This document shows, one piece after another, positions 37,614 to 45,992 of a stretch of DNA of 64,000 nt. Position 1 is the stretch's first letter. Each line of letters begins with the position of its first letter. A program made the translations under genes and the position numbers. The DNA comes from a virus, in IMG/VR virus record IMGVR_UViG_3300003691_000002, positions 1 through 64,000 of that record. The stretch is one strand, 5' to 3'. The notes under the pieces were generated by a model. The model ran no database searches. It worked only from the letters and a program-made list of their open reading frames with translations, and had not been told where the DNA came from.

Positions 37614-38813
37614 TTATTTTTTAATGTGATTTATACATTCTTTTAGGTTATTAAAATAAAACATTTTTAAATTTGAAATATTACTAAAAATTTTATTAAA
37701 CCAAACTTCTTCTTGGGTATTTTTAGTTACAAATATAAAAACTCTTCCTATTTTATTATTCTTTCTTAATCTTCCGATTCTTTGAATAAAATCTTTATCT
37801 GTACTATAATAAGACATTATAATACAATTATCAACATTATTAAGATTTGCTCCTTGTTTTAATTTTTTAAAACTTCCTATAACATTTGTAATTCCTTTTT
37901 CAAAGTTATCTCTTATTGCTGTATTTTCTGCATCAGTGTTACGAGAGCTTACAACATTATTTGTAACTTTATATAAGGAGTCTAAAGAATTACTAAATAT
38001 TATAGTTTTACTTTTTAAATGTTTTAAAATTTCTTTTGTTGCAGCTATTTTTGAAGGTAAATTATATAATATATTACTTCTTTTATGAGAAGTTATTCTT
38101 ATTTTTAATTTTTTAGTTTCTTCGTCAGAAATAAACCACGCTGTTTTATGTTGTTTATCCCAATATGAGTATGCTGCATCTTCAGTTTGATAGAATCTTT
38201 TCTTTTTATTACCTGCTTCTATAGTTTTATTTTTGTTATCTAATTCATGATTTATAACAAAAATTTCTAATTCTCTGGTTGTACCATCTTTTTGACCGTC
38301 TTTAACAGTATATTTAAAACAAATAGGAGCTATTTTATTTAATAAATCTCCTTTAGTATAAGATACAATTTCTGTTTCATATAAAGTTTTAGTATTAATA
38401 GTAGCAGATAATCCTATAATTGCATCATATTTATTATTAAAATAAAATTTAGAATATGCAGGAGTTAAAGAATCATGTATTTCATCAGCAATTACTAATC
38501 CAATATCATTTCTTCCCTTCCATTTATAAACTGTTTGATAACAATAAAAATGTAAATTATAGTCTTCTAAAACATTTTTATCAAAAAGCTTGTTAAACTT
38601 ATCAATATCATTTTTTAAATCTTTAATTCTATCTGTTGCTTCTGCTAAAAATAAATGTATTTTACCATCATTTTTAGGCATTGTATATAAAGCATGTAAA
38701 GATATAAAAGTTTTTCCTAAACCAGTTATGATTTCACAAGTACCTTTTTTATCTTTTTCGATCCATTTATGTAAAGCTTCTGTTTGAATTTTATTTCTAA
38801 CAGAGTCTAACAT
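37614..38813 (-). CDS. SF2 DNA/RNA helicase (399 aa)
   Basis: Motif I is 'EIITGLGKTF' (G33-K34-T35), motif II is 'VIADEIHDS' (DEIH, residues 110-113), motif III is 'IIGLSATI' and motif VI is 'FIQRIGRLRKNN'. 'KTIIFSNSLDSLYK' (motif IV) and 'LKQGANLNNVDNCIIMSY' (motif V) complete the two RecA-like lobes. It is at the short end for the family and has no extra domains, resembling phage UvsW/Snf2-like helicases used in recombination, fork remodelling and repair. It follows the terminator behind nrdA, so a promoter should lie in the 51-nt gap, but I see no clear host-type box there. Confidence 0.85.
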   Translation of the reverse strand: MLDSVRNKIQTEALHKWIEKDKKGTCEIITGLGKTFISLHALYTMPKNDGKIHLFLAEATDRIKDLKNDIDKFNKLFDKNVLEDYNLHFYCYQTVYKWKGRNDIGLVIADEIHDSLTPAYSKFYFNNKYDAIIGLSATINTKTLYETEIVSYTKGDLLNKIAPICFKYTVKDGQKDGTTRELEIFVINHELDNKNKTIEAGNKKKRFYQTEDAAYSYWDKQHKTAWFISDEETKKLKIRITSHKRSNILYNLPSKIAATKEILKHLKSKTIIFSNSLDSLYKVTNNVVSSRNTDAENTAIRDNFEKGITNVIGSFKKLKQGANLNNVDNCIIMSYYSTDKDFIQRIGRLRKNNKIGRVFIFVTKNTQEEVWFNKIFSNISNLKMFYFNNLKECINHIKK

Positions 38814-38831
38814 AAAAAATTTTTTTTAAAT

Positions 38832-38863
38832 AAAAAAAAGGGCAGTGAAAACTGCCCTTTTTT
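38832..38863 (-). terminator. Rho-independent terminator after nrdA
   Basis: GGGCAGT (38840-38846), loop GAAA, and ACTGCCC (38851-38857) form a 7-bp GC-rich stem extended by flanking A and T runs. On the minus strand it ends in a T-run, directly after the stop codon of the ribonucleotide reductase large subunit. The flanking runs would also allow termination on the + strand. Confidence 0.9.
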
Positions 38864-38864
38864 A

Positions 38865-40493
38865 TTATGCTTCACAAGCTACACATTCATTAATGTCTCT
38901 TGCAAAAGATTGTGCTGCACTTTGACTAAATTGATAATACAAAGTTTTAATTCCTTCTTCCCACGCATATAAATAAAGTTTATTAATTTCTTTAGCTGGT
39001 ACAGAAGGATGAATCATAAGATTCAATGATTGACTTTGGTCTATAAATTTTTGTCTTTGTGCTGCTTGTAATATTAATTCTTTTGGACTTATTTCAATAA
39101 AAGATTTAAATACTTCTTTTGTTGGAAAATCTAAATGTTGACAACTTCCATCATTGTCTAAAATAGATTGCCATACTTCAGGAGTATTTAGATCATATTT
39201 TTCAAGTTCCTGTTCAAGTATTTTATTTTTATATACAGATTTAGATTTAGCTAAATCTTTTACAAAATAATTAGACTTAATAGGCTCAATTCCCATTGAA
39301 ACTTGTCCTAAAATAAAACTACTAGATTTTGTAGGTGCTATAGCTAAAAGAGTAGTATTAGCAAATCCTTCTCTTAAACATTTATAACCTAAATGTTCAT
39401 AACACCATCGAGAAGCATAGTCACTTCTCTCTTTTAAAGTAGAAAATATTTCATGATTTATTTGTTTAGTTTTTAAAGATTCAAATTCAATAAGTTTAGA
39501 TTGTAAATAAGAATGATATCCTAATACACCTAAACCTAAAGCACGATGTTCTTTAGCAAATTTATGTGCTCTTCCCATTCCTGGTAATTTAGAAGACTTT
39601 TCAATAAAATCTTCCATAACAGCATTTAAAAAAAGAACATAAGTTTCTATTGCGTCTGTATTTTTTATTTCATCCCAATGCAATAAATTTATACTACCTA
39701 AACAACAAACAAAAGAACTATAAGAATCAGTTGGTAATTGTATTTCTGAACATAAATTACTTGCTGTAATTTCTAATCCTAATTCTTTATAAGGAGTATT
39801 ATTGTTACTGTTATCTTTAAACATAATATAAGGAAATCCAAACTCACTTCTTCTTTGAAGAACTTTAGCCCAAACTTTTCTGTTTGGAGATTCTGGATTA
39901 TTTATCATATCATGTAACCAATCGTCTGTAACAGTTACAGCATATTGTAAATTTTGTATAGGATTTCCTTCAATACCAATATCTAAAAAATCCATAATAT
40001 CAGGATGTTCAATAGGTAGATATAAAGCACAGGCACCTCTTCTAGCATCTGATTGTTTACATTTGTCTATAATAGTATCGTACATTACAGCATAATGTAC
40101 AGGACCGTCTGCTTTACCTCCAGTACTAATATTAGCACCACGAGGTCTAATATTACCTAAATAAGCAGAAGTACCACCTCCATATTTAGACATCATTCCT
40201 ATTTCTCTACCTGCATTCAAAATACTGTCTAATGTATCGTCTACATTAGAACCATAACAACTAATCGCTAATGCACGTTCATAACCAAAGTTGGTCCATA
40301 CAGGAGTAGAAAGAGAATAAAATCCTCTTTGCATATAATCCTCAAATTTTTGAGAAAAATTTTTAATTCCTAATATTTTTTCTGCGTGATTAGCAATATC
40401 TTTAATTCTTTGTTCAGGAGTAATATTTTCTTTTAAATATCCCCTTGACAAAAATATTCTACTTTCTTCATTTAGCCAATAATACTTTTTCAT
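38865..40493 (-). CDS. nrdA: Ribonucleotide reductase, large (alpha) subunit, compact (542 aa)
   Basis: This is a class I alpha chain that reduces ribonucleoside diphosphates to deoxyribonucleotides. Visible active-site features are the redox cysteines in 'AISCYGSN' and 'VCCLGSINL', the catalytic N246-x-C248-x-E250 in 'SNLCSEIQLP', the 'GGTSAYLGNIRPRGA' segment, and the C-terminal thiol pair in 'ECVACEA' that accepts electrons from thioredoxin or glutaredoxin. At 542 residues it is much shorter than the bacterial enzyme (about 750) and lacks the N-terminal ATP-cone, so the usual dATP inhibition should be missing. It follows nrdB by 2 nt, and its end is marked by a terminator. It feeds phage DNA synthesis together with thymidylate synthase. 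Confidence 0.95.
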   Translation of the reverse strand: MKKYYWLNEESRIFLSRGYLKENITPEQRIKDIANHAEKILGIKNFSQKFEDYMQRGFYSLSTPVWTNFGYERALAISCYGSNVDDTLDSILNAGREIGMMSKYGGGTSAYLGNIRPRGANISTGGKADGPVHYAVMYDTIIDKCKQSDARRGACALYLPIEHPDIMDFLDIGIEGNPIQNLQYAVTVTDDWLHDMINNPESPNRKVWAKVLQRRSEFGFPYIMFKDNSNNNTPYKELGLEITASNLCSEIQLPTDSYSSFVCCLGSINLLHWDEIKNTDAIETYVLFLNAVMEDFIEKSSKLPGMGRAHKFAKEHRALGLGVLGYHSYLQSKLIEFESLKTKQINHEIFSTLKERSDYASRWCYEHLGYKCLREGFANTTLLAIAPTKSSSFILGQVSMGIEPIKSNYFVKDLAKSKSVYKNKILEQELEKYDLNTPEVWQSILDNDGSCQHLDFPTKEVFKSFIEISPKELILQAAQRQKFIDQSQSLNLMIHPSVPAKEINKLYLYAWEEGIKTLYYQFSQSAAQSFARDINECVACEA

Positions 40494-40495
40494 AG

Positions 40496-41470
40496 TTAAA
40501 ATAAGTCACTTCCTGTGATAGGTTTTGATTTTTTGTTATAATCTATTTGTTTTTTGTAAAAAAAGTCTCCTTCTTTAGTAGATTTTAACTCTACTTCAAA
40601 CCAAAGAGTAGGTTCTAATAATTCAATGTTAACTTCAAATAAAGGTTCTAAACCAATTTTTTCTAAAGAGTTATTAAATCTATTTTTAATAAATTCCTGC
40701 ACAACTCTTTGAGGTAAAAAATCTAATTCTCCCTTTTCAAAAATCCAATCTAATACTTTGCATTCAGCTATATAAGCTTTTTTGCAAGCAGAATAAATTA
40801 ATTTATTAAAATCTTCATCAAACCACTCAGGGTTTTCTTTTTTTATAATATTGATAATTTCAACACCAAAATTACCATGTATATCTTCTTCCTTTGATGT
40901 AGCTTCTACTACATTAGATATACCTTTAAACAGATTTTTGTCTTTATTAAAAGACATTAAAATCAAAAATTGGCTAAATAATGACACATGTTCAATAAAA
41001 AGAGAAAAAAGTAATACACTTTTAGTATAAAGCTTATCACTCTTGCTACGTGTACCATCTAAATATTTAGTAAGATAGCTAATTCTATCTTTTATAGCTG
41101 GTACTTCTATTACCTTTTCAAATTCTTTTTGTAAACCTAATACATTTAATAATTCTGCATAGGCATCTTTGTGTCTTACTTCGGATTCAGCAAAAGTCAT
41201 TCCAACATCTCCTATTTCAGGTATAGGCATTCTTTTATACATGTCTGCCCAAAATGTTTTAACACTGACTTCTATTTGTGCTATTCCTAGCATGGATCGT
41301 TTAATTGCTTCCTTTTCAACTTCAGTTACGTTTACTTTATAATCAGATATATCAGAAGTAAAATTAAATTCTGTATGCAACCAATAAGAATGTCTAATTG
41401 CATTTTTAAATTTAATTAATTCTGGATATTGATATGGAAGAATATTAATCCTTTTCTTAAATATACTCAT
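40496..41470 (-). CDS. nrdB: Ribonucleotide reductase, small (beta) subunit (324 aa)
   Basis: This ferritin-like subunit makes the tyrosyl radical used by NrdA. The di-iron ligands are visible: 'HTEFNF' (Glu in place of the first Asp), 'ESEVRHKDAY' (E-x2-H with the radical Tyr four residues later), 'FIEHVSLF' and 'KEEDIHGNF' (E-x2-H). The C-terminal tail 'DYNKKSKPITGSDLF', ending in an acidic-aromatic pair, would dock on the large subunit. Length is normal for the family. The start is about 26 nt after the stop of the upstream gene of unknown function. Confidence 0.95.
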   Translation of the reverse strand: MSIFKKRINILPYQYPELIKFKNAIRHSYWLHTEFNFTSDISDYKVNVTEVEKEAIKRSMLGIAQIEVSVKTFWADMYKRMPIPEIGDVGMTFAESEVRHKDAYAELLNVLGLQKEFEKVIEVPAIKDRISYLTKYLDGTRSKSDKLYTKSVLLFSLFIEHVSLFSQFLILMSFNKDKNLFKGISNVVEATSKEEDIHGNFGVEIINIIKKENPEWFDEDFNKLIYSACKKAYIAECKVLDWIFEKGELDFLPQRVVQEFIKNRFNNSLEKIGLEPLFEVNIELLEPTLWFEVELKSTKEGDFFYKKQIDYNKKSKPITGSDLF

Positions 41471-41496
41471 AAGCTAATATACTTACTAACTTATTA

Positions 41497-42054
41497 TCAA
41501 ATGTGTAATGTTTGTTTGTTTAATTGAATTGTTTCTTTTTCTTTAGACATTATATCTGATAATTCAGCATCATCAGAAAGAGTAACATTCAATTCTTTTT
41601 CTATTGATTTTTTTAAAATCTCTTCTCTATATAAAATATGTTTTATTCTTAATAAAAAACCAATAGCATCTGGCTTCCTATGATAAATATGTGTAAAAAA
41701 CTCTAAAATAAGTTCTTTAGCATCTTCTTCATATAAAGAATACTTACCTTGAATAAAACAATTATATTCATATAAATATTCTTCTGGAAACTTAAATACT
41801 AATACAATAGTTTCTTTAGAAGAATCAATTAAATCTATAAAATATTCATTATTTGTTAATGAATATTCATATTGTTTAAAATCATCTGTATCTATATATT
41901 CTAGTTCTACAAATATACAATTTTTATATTTATTTTCACTATCAAAAATATAAGTATTAAGAATATTATTGTAATATTTTTTATTAAAATTTACAACTTC
42001 TGATAATAATGGTAGTAAGTAAGTTTTTGATTTGTTAGACTTACTTTTTTTCAT
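41497..42054 (-). CDS. Conserved phage protein of unknown function (185 aa)
   Basis: The start 'KKSKTYLLPLLSEVVNF' (partly preceded by a basic stretch), the strand 'NTYIFDSENKYKNCIFVELEY', and 'FKFPEEYLYEYNCFIQGKYSLYEEDAKELILEFF' form a pattern I recognise from many tailed-phage genomes. It is an alpha/beta protein of about 170-190 residues without a known activity. The C-terminal 50 residues are charged and helical. It sits between the exonuclease and nrdB genes, in the same transcript. No catalytic residue set is evident. Confidence 0.6.
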   Translation of the reverse strand: MKKSKSNKSKTYLLPLLSEVVNFNKKYYNNILNTYIFDSENKYKNCIFVELEYIDTDDFKQYEYSLTNNEYFIDLIDSSKETIVLVFKFPEEYLYEYNCFIQGKYSLYEEDAKELILEFFTHIYHRKPDAIGFLLRIKHILYREEILKKSIEKELNVTLSDDAELSDIMSKEKETIQLNKQTLHI

Positions 42055-42067
42055 TACATAAAAATAT

Positions 42068-43069
42068 TTATTCTAAAGTTATAAATGAATCTTCTAATTT
42101 TAACCTTCCTTTAGATTCATAAATTTTTTTAGATAATTTAAATTCGTTGTGATTAATATGCCATTTTATTTCTTCTAACAACTCATTTAAACCTTTATAT
42201 TTTATACCAGAAGTATCGGTAAAACCGTTTTTAGATGCCTTTAGCCATTTTTTAGTTGTTTCATATACTAAAGGAATCCTTTCATATCGTGAGATATATA
42301 AAAATTCAAAAGGTAATAATTTATATCCTTTTAATCCTGTTAATTTTAAAAAAGTAGGGAATGCAAGGGTATAAATTAAAGCTTGGAGATCATATCTCCA
42401 TTTTAAAAGACTTGTTATAAATTTACTACAACTATCTTTTCCTGTTTTCAAGTCAATAAATTTTACAGTCTTTTTTTTGTGGTCTATTAAAACTTTATCA
42501 ATAATGCCTCTAATTTTGAAGCCTGATTTTTCAAACGTAAATTTAAATTGATTATAATGTTCTAAATTATTATTAAAAATATAACTAGAATTTTCGTGGG
42601 TTAATAATACTTCCACTACTTCTTTTGCAAACTCTAAATCTTCAGAACTTACAATAGTTTTATTTTTAGAATCAAATTTAGCATGAATATAATTCCAAAA
42701 TTCTTCAGAATTTAACTCTTGTAAAATACGTTCATCTTTCCAGCGAGGCCATAACTTATTTTTTTTACAAAGTTCTAGCATCTCTTCTATAGAGGGTATT
42801 TCAATATAATTATCTAAAATTATATTGCATAATTTAGCAAGATTACCTATAGGCTTACCGCCATCAAATACAAGATAAATCTTATTAAAATTATGTTTAT
42901 TTAGCAATAAATCATCTATAAGAGAACCAAGTCTAATTCCATCAGAGTCTATTTCTTTTTTAACTCTAACAAGTGCTTCCGCACCATTTTTGTTAAAATC
43001 GACAATACGACTATAAGATAAGGCACGATCAAATTTCTCTAGATCATATAATGCATCTAATTCATTCAT
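42068..43069 (-). CDS. PD-(D/E)XK exonuclease of the RecB/Cas4 type (333 aa)
   Basis: The nuclease core is near residues 180-245: 'FKIRGIIDKVLIDHKKKTVKFIDLKTG' (spans split here as G-x-x-D and I-D-L-K-T) followed by 'RYDLQALIYTLAF' (Q-x3-Y). This is the D...D/E-x-K plus QxxxY signature of lambda-exo/Cas4/RecB-like nucleases. No cysteines for a Cas4 iron-sulphur cluster are arranged around the core. With the RusA resolvase, Sak4 ATPase and SSB it gives the phage a complete recombination set: end resection, annealing, junction cutting. Confidence 0.82.
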   Translation of the reverse strand: MNELDALYDLEKFDRALSYSRIVDFNKNGAEALVRVKKEIDSDGIRLGSLIDDLLLNKHNFNKIYLVFDGGKPIGNLAKLCNIILDNYIEIPSIEEMLELCKKNKLWPRWKDERILQELNSEEFWNYIHAKFDSKNKTIVSSEDLEFAKEVVEVLLTHENSSYIFNNNLEHYNQFKFTFEKSGFKIRGIIDKVLIDHKKKTVKFIDLKTGKDSCSKFITSLLKWRYDLQALIYTLAFPTFLKLTGLKGYKLLPFEFLYISRYERIPLVYETTKKWLKASKNGFTDTSGIKYKGLNELLEEIKWHINHNEFKLSKKIYESKGRLKLEDSFITLE

Positions 43070-43115
43070 TTAAAATTTAAACGACCACTTTTTAATTGTT
43101 TTTGTTTCATAAGCA

Positions 43116-43559
43116 TTATAAAATTTTTAAATAAACACCAGGATTTTCTTTGTCGTAAGAATAATAATTTCCTTTCAACAAAAGTGGAAAAGGTAAAAAA
43201 TAATCCATATTATCATCTTCAATAATGTTATGTGCTACTAATAAATCTGCAATTATCTGCACAGCATTATGAAAATCAAATTTATGTCTAGTTCCACGTA
43301 CAAAATGGATACCTATTTTTAATGGGTATTTTTCCTTTTCCACTTGAGCTTTAAATTCCTCAATGTATTCTAAAAATAAATTAGGTCTAGTTATATATTC
43401 TTTAACTGTTTTTTTACTTGCAGAAAAAGATTGTATACCTAAACTTCTTAAATATTTAGTTACTGTTTTGGAATGAAAAACTCCTCTTTTAGTTTTAATT
43501 TTACTGTTTTTTAAACTTGGAACATTTCCAGGTATAAATACTTTACCATGTGATTTCAT
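43116..43559 (-). CDS. RusA-like Holliday-junction resolvase (about 147 aa)
   Basis: 'IPGNVPSLKNSKIKTKRG' near the start is the N-terminal motif of RusA-like endonucleases. The acidic active-site cluster is in 'RHKFDFHNAVQIIADLLVAH' and 'IIEDDNMDYFLPFP', matching the D-x-D-N...D-x-L and E-D-D-N pattern of the family. It would cut four-way or branched DNA during recombination and before packaging. I start it at ATG 43559 ('MKSHGKVFIPGN'). A longer frame from 43640 would add 27 residues without family similarity and lies inside the upstream gene. It overlaps that gene by 17 nt. Confidence 0.8.
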   Translation of the reverse strand: MKSHGKVFIPGNVPSLKNSKIKTKRGVFHSKTVTKYLRSLGIQSFSASKKTVKEYITRPNLFLEYIEEFKAQVEKEKYPLKIGIHFVRGTRHKFDFHNAVQIIADLLVAHNIIEDDNMDYFLPFPLLLKGNYYSYDKENPGVYLKIL

Positions 43560-44283
43560 TTTTATTGTGTTCACTAAGTTTTTGATTAATTTCGTCAAGG
43601 ACAGAAGCAGACCATACTTTTGCTCCTTTTTTATAACCAACTTCTTTAATTAAATCATCAACAATAAAAACATCATGTTTTTCCGTATCAATACAATGTT
43701 TAAATTCATTAGCAATATCTTCTCCTAAAAATAAAAAACATAAATATGCTTTTTTATTTAAAACAGATAAAATAAATTCAGTAAAATTTTTCCAAATATT
43801 CTTATGTTTGAATCTTTCCTTTCTACTTAATGTTTGAAAAGAAGGCAATAAAAAAACGCCTTGTTTCATATAAGAATTCATGGTAGGACTAAAATTTAAA
43901 TTTAAAGTACCAAGAGCATTTTCTATAGAAGTATTCCAATAATGAGAAAAAAAAGGTAATCCAAATTCAGTAAGAGAATTAATTCCACATCCTCCTACTA
44001 AAGCATGAGGATACACTCCATTAGGTATAATTACAACTTTTATACGAGAAAATTCAGTAAGTCTAAAATTTTCAAATAAATTTTCTTTTTTTGGAAAAAC
44101 AATTTCTTCGTAATCATTTTTATAAACTTCATTTAAAAAAATCATCAAATTATATAAATAAGTTGAAGACATAAATTTTTGAGATTTTTTTAAAACTTTA
44201 TACCAAGATTTTCCAAATAATTTTTTATAATCAATATTTAATACATAAGGAACTTTTACTTTCTTTATATTATTTAAATCCAT
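43543..44283 (-). CDS. Degenerate uracil-DNA-glycosylase-like protein (246 aa)
   Basis: The fold signature of family 1 uracil-DNA glycosylases is visible: 'RIKVVIIPNGVYPHALVGGCGI' stands where the water-activating GQDPYP loop should be, 'MKQGVFLLPSFQTLS' matches the 'QGVLLLN..LT' segment, 'WKNFTEFILSVLNKK' the following helix, and 'VWSASVLDEINQKL' the C-terminal HPSP...F..IN..L region. The catalytic Asp of GQDPYP and the His of HPSP are both replaced. It is therefore probably not an active uracil glycosylase, unless chemistry has shifted. It may bind DNA, uracil bases or a partner enzyme. Its place is between the amidoligase island and the resolvase. Confidence 0.62.
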   Translation of the reverse strand: MDLNNIKKVKVPYVLNIDYKKLFGKSWYKVLKKSQKFMSSTYLYNLMIFLNEVYKNDYEEIVFPKKENLFENFRLTEFSRIKVVIIPNGVYPHALVGGCGINSLTEFGLPFFSHYWNTSIENALGTLNLNFSPTMNSYMKQGVFLLPSFQTLSRKERFKHKNIWKNFTEFILSVLNKKAYLCFLFLGEDIANEFKHCIDTEKHDVFIVDDLIKEVGYKKGAKVWSASVLDEINQKLSEHNKNEITW

Positions 44284-44285
44284 TT

Positions 44286-45992
44286 TTAAAAATTATTTTC
44301 TAAATCTCTTAGTACTTCTTCTTCTTCTACTTGTTGTATTATTTCTGCTACTGCTGGTACTTCTTCATTATGATTAACAAATCTTATATTTGCAGCTTGA
44401 AGGTTACTACGATTAACCAAAGAATAAAAAGCATTTTTAAATTCTTTTTTTGAATTATTTAAAATATATCTAAAATCTACAGAAACAGGAGGACTATACA
44501 AAAGATTAGATTCATTAAAAAGAACAGGAGCTTCACCTTCTAATACTTTATTTTTAAAGTATTGTTGTCTTTTTCTCCAATAATCTTTTATAACTTGTGC
44601 AAGTTTATTATCTTGAATTTCACTAATAATTATATAATTTAAATTTAATTTAGTAATAAGTCTTAAATCATTTTTAAGTAATTTATCAACATTATTATTA
44701 ACAAATTTTATAATAGCAATACAAGTAAATAAATAAAAGATTACTTTATTAACATCAAAAGTAGGAGTATGAATTCTAAATTCTACAGTTTTTTTATTTC
44801 CAAAAACTATTGGAATTAAATTAACCCAATGATACCTACTTCTAATATTCCATTTAGCATTTCCATTAGGGTCGCTTGGATGATTTATAACTTCATCCAA
44901 GTTACTTTTATAATGACTAAATGGAATTCCTCCTGATAATTGAGAAAATAAAACATCAAATCCTACTTCAGGCTTACTAAGTAATGAATAATAAAATGTA
45001 TCTCTATCTAATTCTTTAGTATAATCTTTTCTTTTTACTCTATATTTTTTACTTTTATATAAAGGAAAAGCAGAATAAAAATCATCTTGAATTAAATAAA
45101 GAACTTTATATAACCCTAATAAATGTTTTGGAGTTCTTTTTAAACCTGCTACATGTAAATGTAAAGAACATTCATAATCTTCTTTAGTATATCTTTTAAG
45201 TTTTTTTAAACTTTTAATTAAACTAAAAACACCTTTAACACCTGAATAAGGAATAGTAGCATATTCTAAACCTTGTATACTTCCATCTCTTAAAGGAATT
45301 AATCCTAATTTTTTACAATCTCTTTCAGGAACTTTTCCTCTTACAGTTTCAAATTCAAAACCAAAACTATAATTTTCTTCAAAAAAATATCTAAATTGTT
45401 TTAAAAAACTATCTATTTCTATATCTACATTACATTTATTATAAATTTCTATAGCAGTATTTAAATAATTTTTTGAATCATATAACAAGCCTCTTTTTTC
45501 TTCTTGATTACATTCAGGTAATGAAATAAATTTATATGCTCTTGTACGCTTAACATGTTCATATATTTCAGTTTCTAAATTATATTTATAATAACGTGAG
45601 TTATTAAAAATATTATCATTTAAAACATTAAAAAATCCCTCAGAAGATTCTACTAATAAAGGAGCTATTTTATCTAAAGGAGATAAACTAAAATGTCCAA
45701 AAATAAGTTTATCTTTTTCAATACCTATTACTCCTTTAACAAATGTGTTATCTTTTTTGATTATATATCTTCCAATTCTATGATCAAAAATTATTCTTTC
45801 TGTTTCAGCCCTATACCATTTTTTAACTTCTGGGATATAATATACATCTCCAGAATTTTTAATATGTATATTACCTTTTTTATAATATTTACCATACATA
45901 AAACGGCAATTTATAATAGGTAATTTTTCTTGTGAAACAGTTGTGACTAATTTATTTTTTATATATTTACTACTCATAATAAAATTAATCAT
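44286..45992 (-). CDS. Amidoligase (Amidoligase_2 type) with long N-terminal extension (568 aa)
   Basis: The glutamine-synthetase-like amidoligase core spans about residues 210-420: 'SFGFEFETVRGKVPE' (GxExE metal ligands), 'LRDGSIQGLEYATIP' (D-x-S and E), 'CSLHLHVAGL' (HxH), and 'KTVEFRIHTPTF' (E-F-R). These are the motifs of the Amidoligase_2 family (PF12224), predicted to join a carboxylate and an amine using ATP. The first 200 residues are beta-rich and unassigned. The C-terminus ends in an acidic helix (EIIQQVEEEEVLRDLE). It overlaps the class II amidotransferase gene by 8 nt and is the last of six amide-chemistry genes. The substrate is unknown. Confidence 0.78.
   Translation of the reverse strand: MINFIMSSKYIKNKLVTTVSQEKLPIINCRFMYGKYYKKGNIHIKNSGDVYYIPEVKKWYRAETERIIFDHRIGRYIIKKDNTFVKGVIGIEKDKLIFGHFSLSPLDKIAPLLVESSEGFFNVLNDNIFNNSRYYKYNLETEIYEHVKRTRAYKFISLPECNQEEKRGLLYDSKNYLNTAIEIYNKCNVDIEIDSFLKQFRYFFEENYSFGFEFETVRGKVPERDCKKLGLIPLRDGSIQGLEYATIPYSGVKGVFSLIKSLKKLKRYTKEDYECSLHLHVAGLKRTPKHLLGLYKVLYLIQDDFYSAFPLYKSKKYRVKRKDYTKELDRDTFYYSLLSKPEVGFDVLFSQLSGGIPFSHYKSNLDEVINHPSDPNGNAKWNIRSRYHWVNLIPIVFGNKKTVEFRIHTPTFDVNKVIFYLFTCIAIIKFVNNNVDKLLKNDLRLITKLNLNYIIISEIQDNKLAQVIKDYWRKRQQYFKNKVLEGEAPVLFNESNLLYSPPVSVDFRYILNNSKKEFKNAFYSLVNRSNLQAANIRFVNHNEEVPAVAEIIQQVEEEEVLRDLENNF

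Noticed and set aside
41471-41500. Promoter before nrdB (TTG ... TATATTAG)
   Set aside because: The -7 box has a mismatch to TAnnTTTG and the spacer is only 16 nt, so it falls short of the two clear promoters on the + strand.
43072-43116. 14-codon ORF between the RusA and exonuclease genes
   Set aside because: It is too short to separate from chance in AT-rich DNA, although it ends within the next start codon region.
43560-43640. N-terminal extension of the RusA-like protein
   Set aside because: The extra 27 residues lie inside the upstream gene and lack similarity to the family; the ATG at 43559 gives a normal RusA start.
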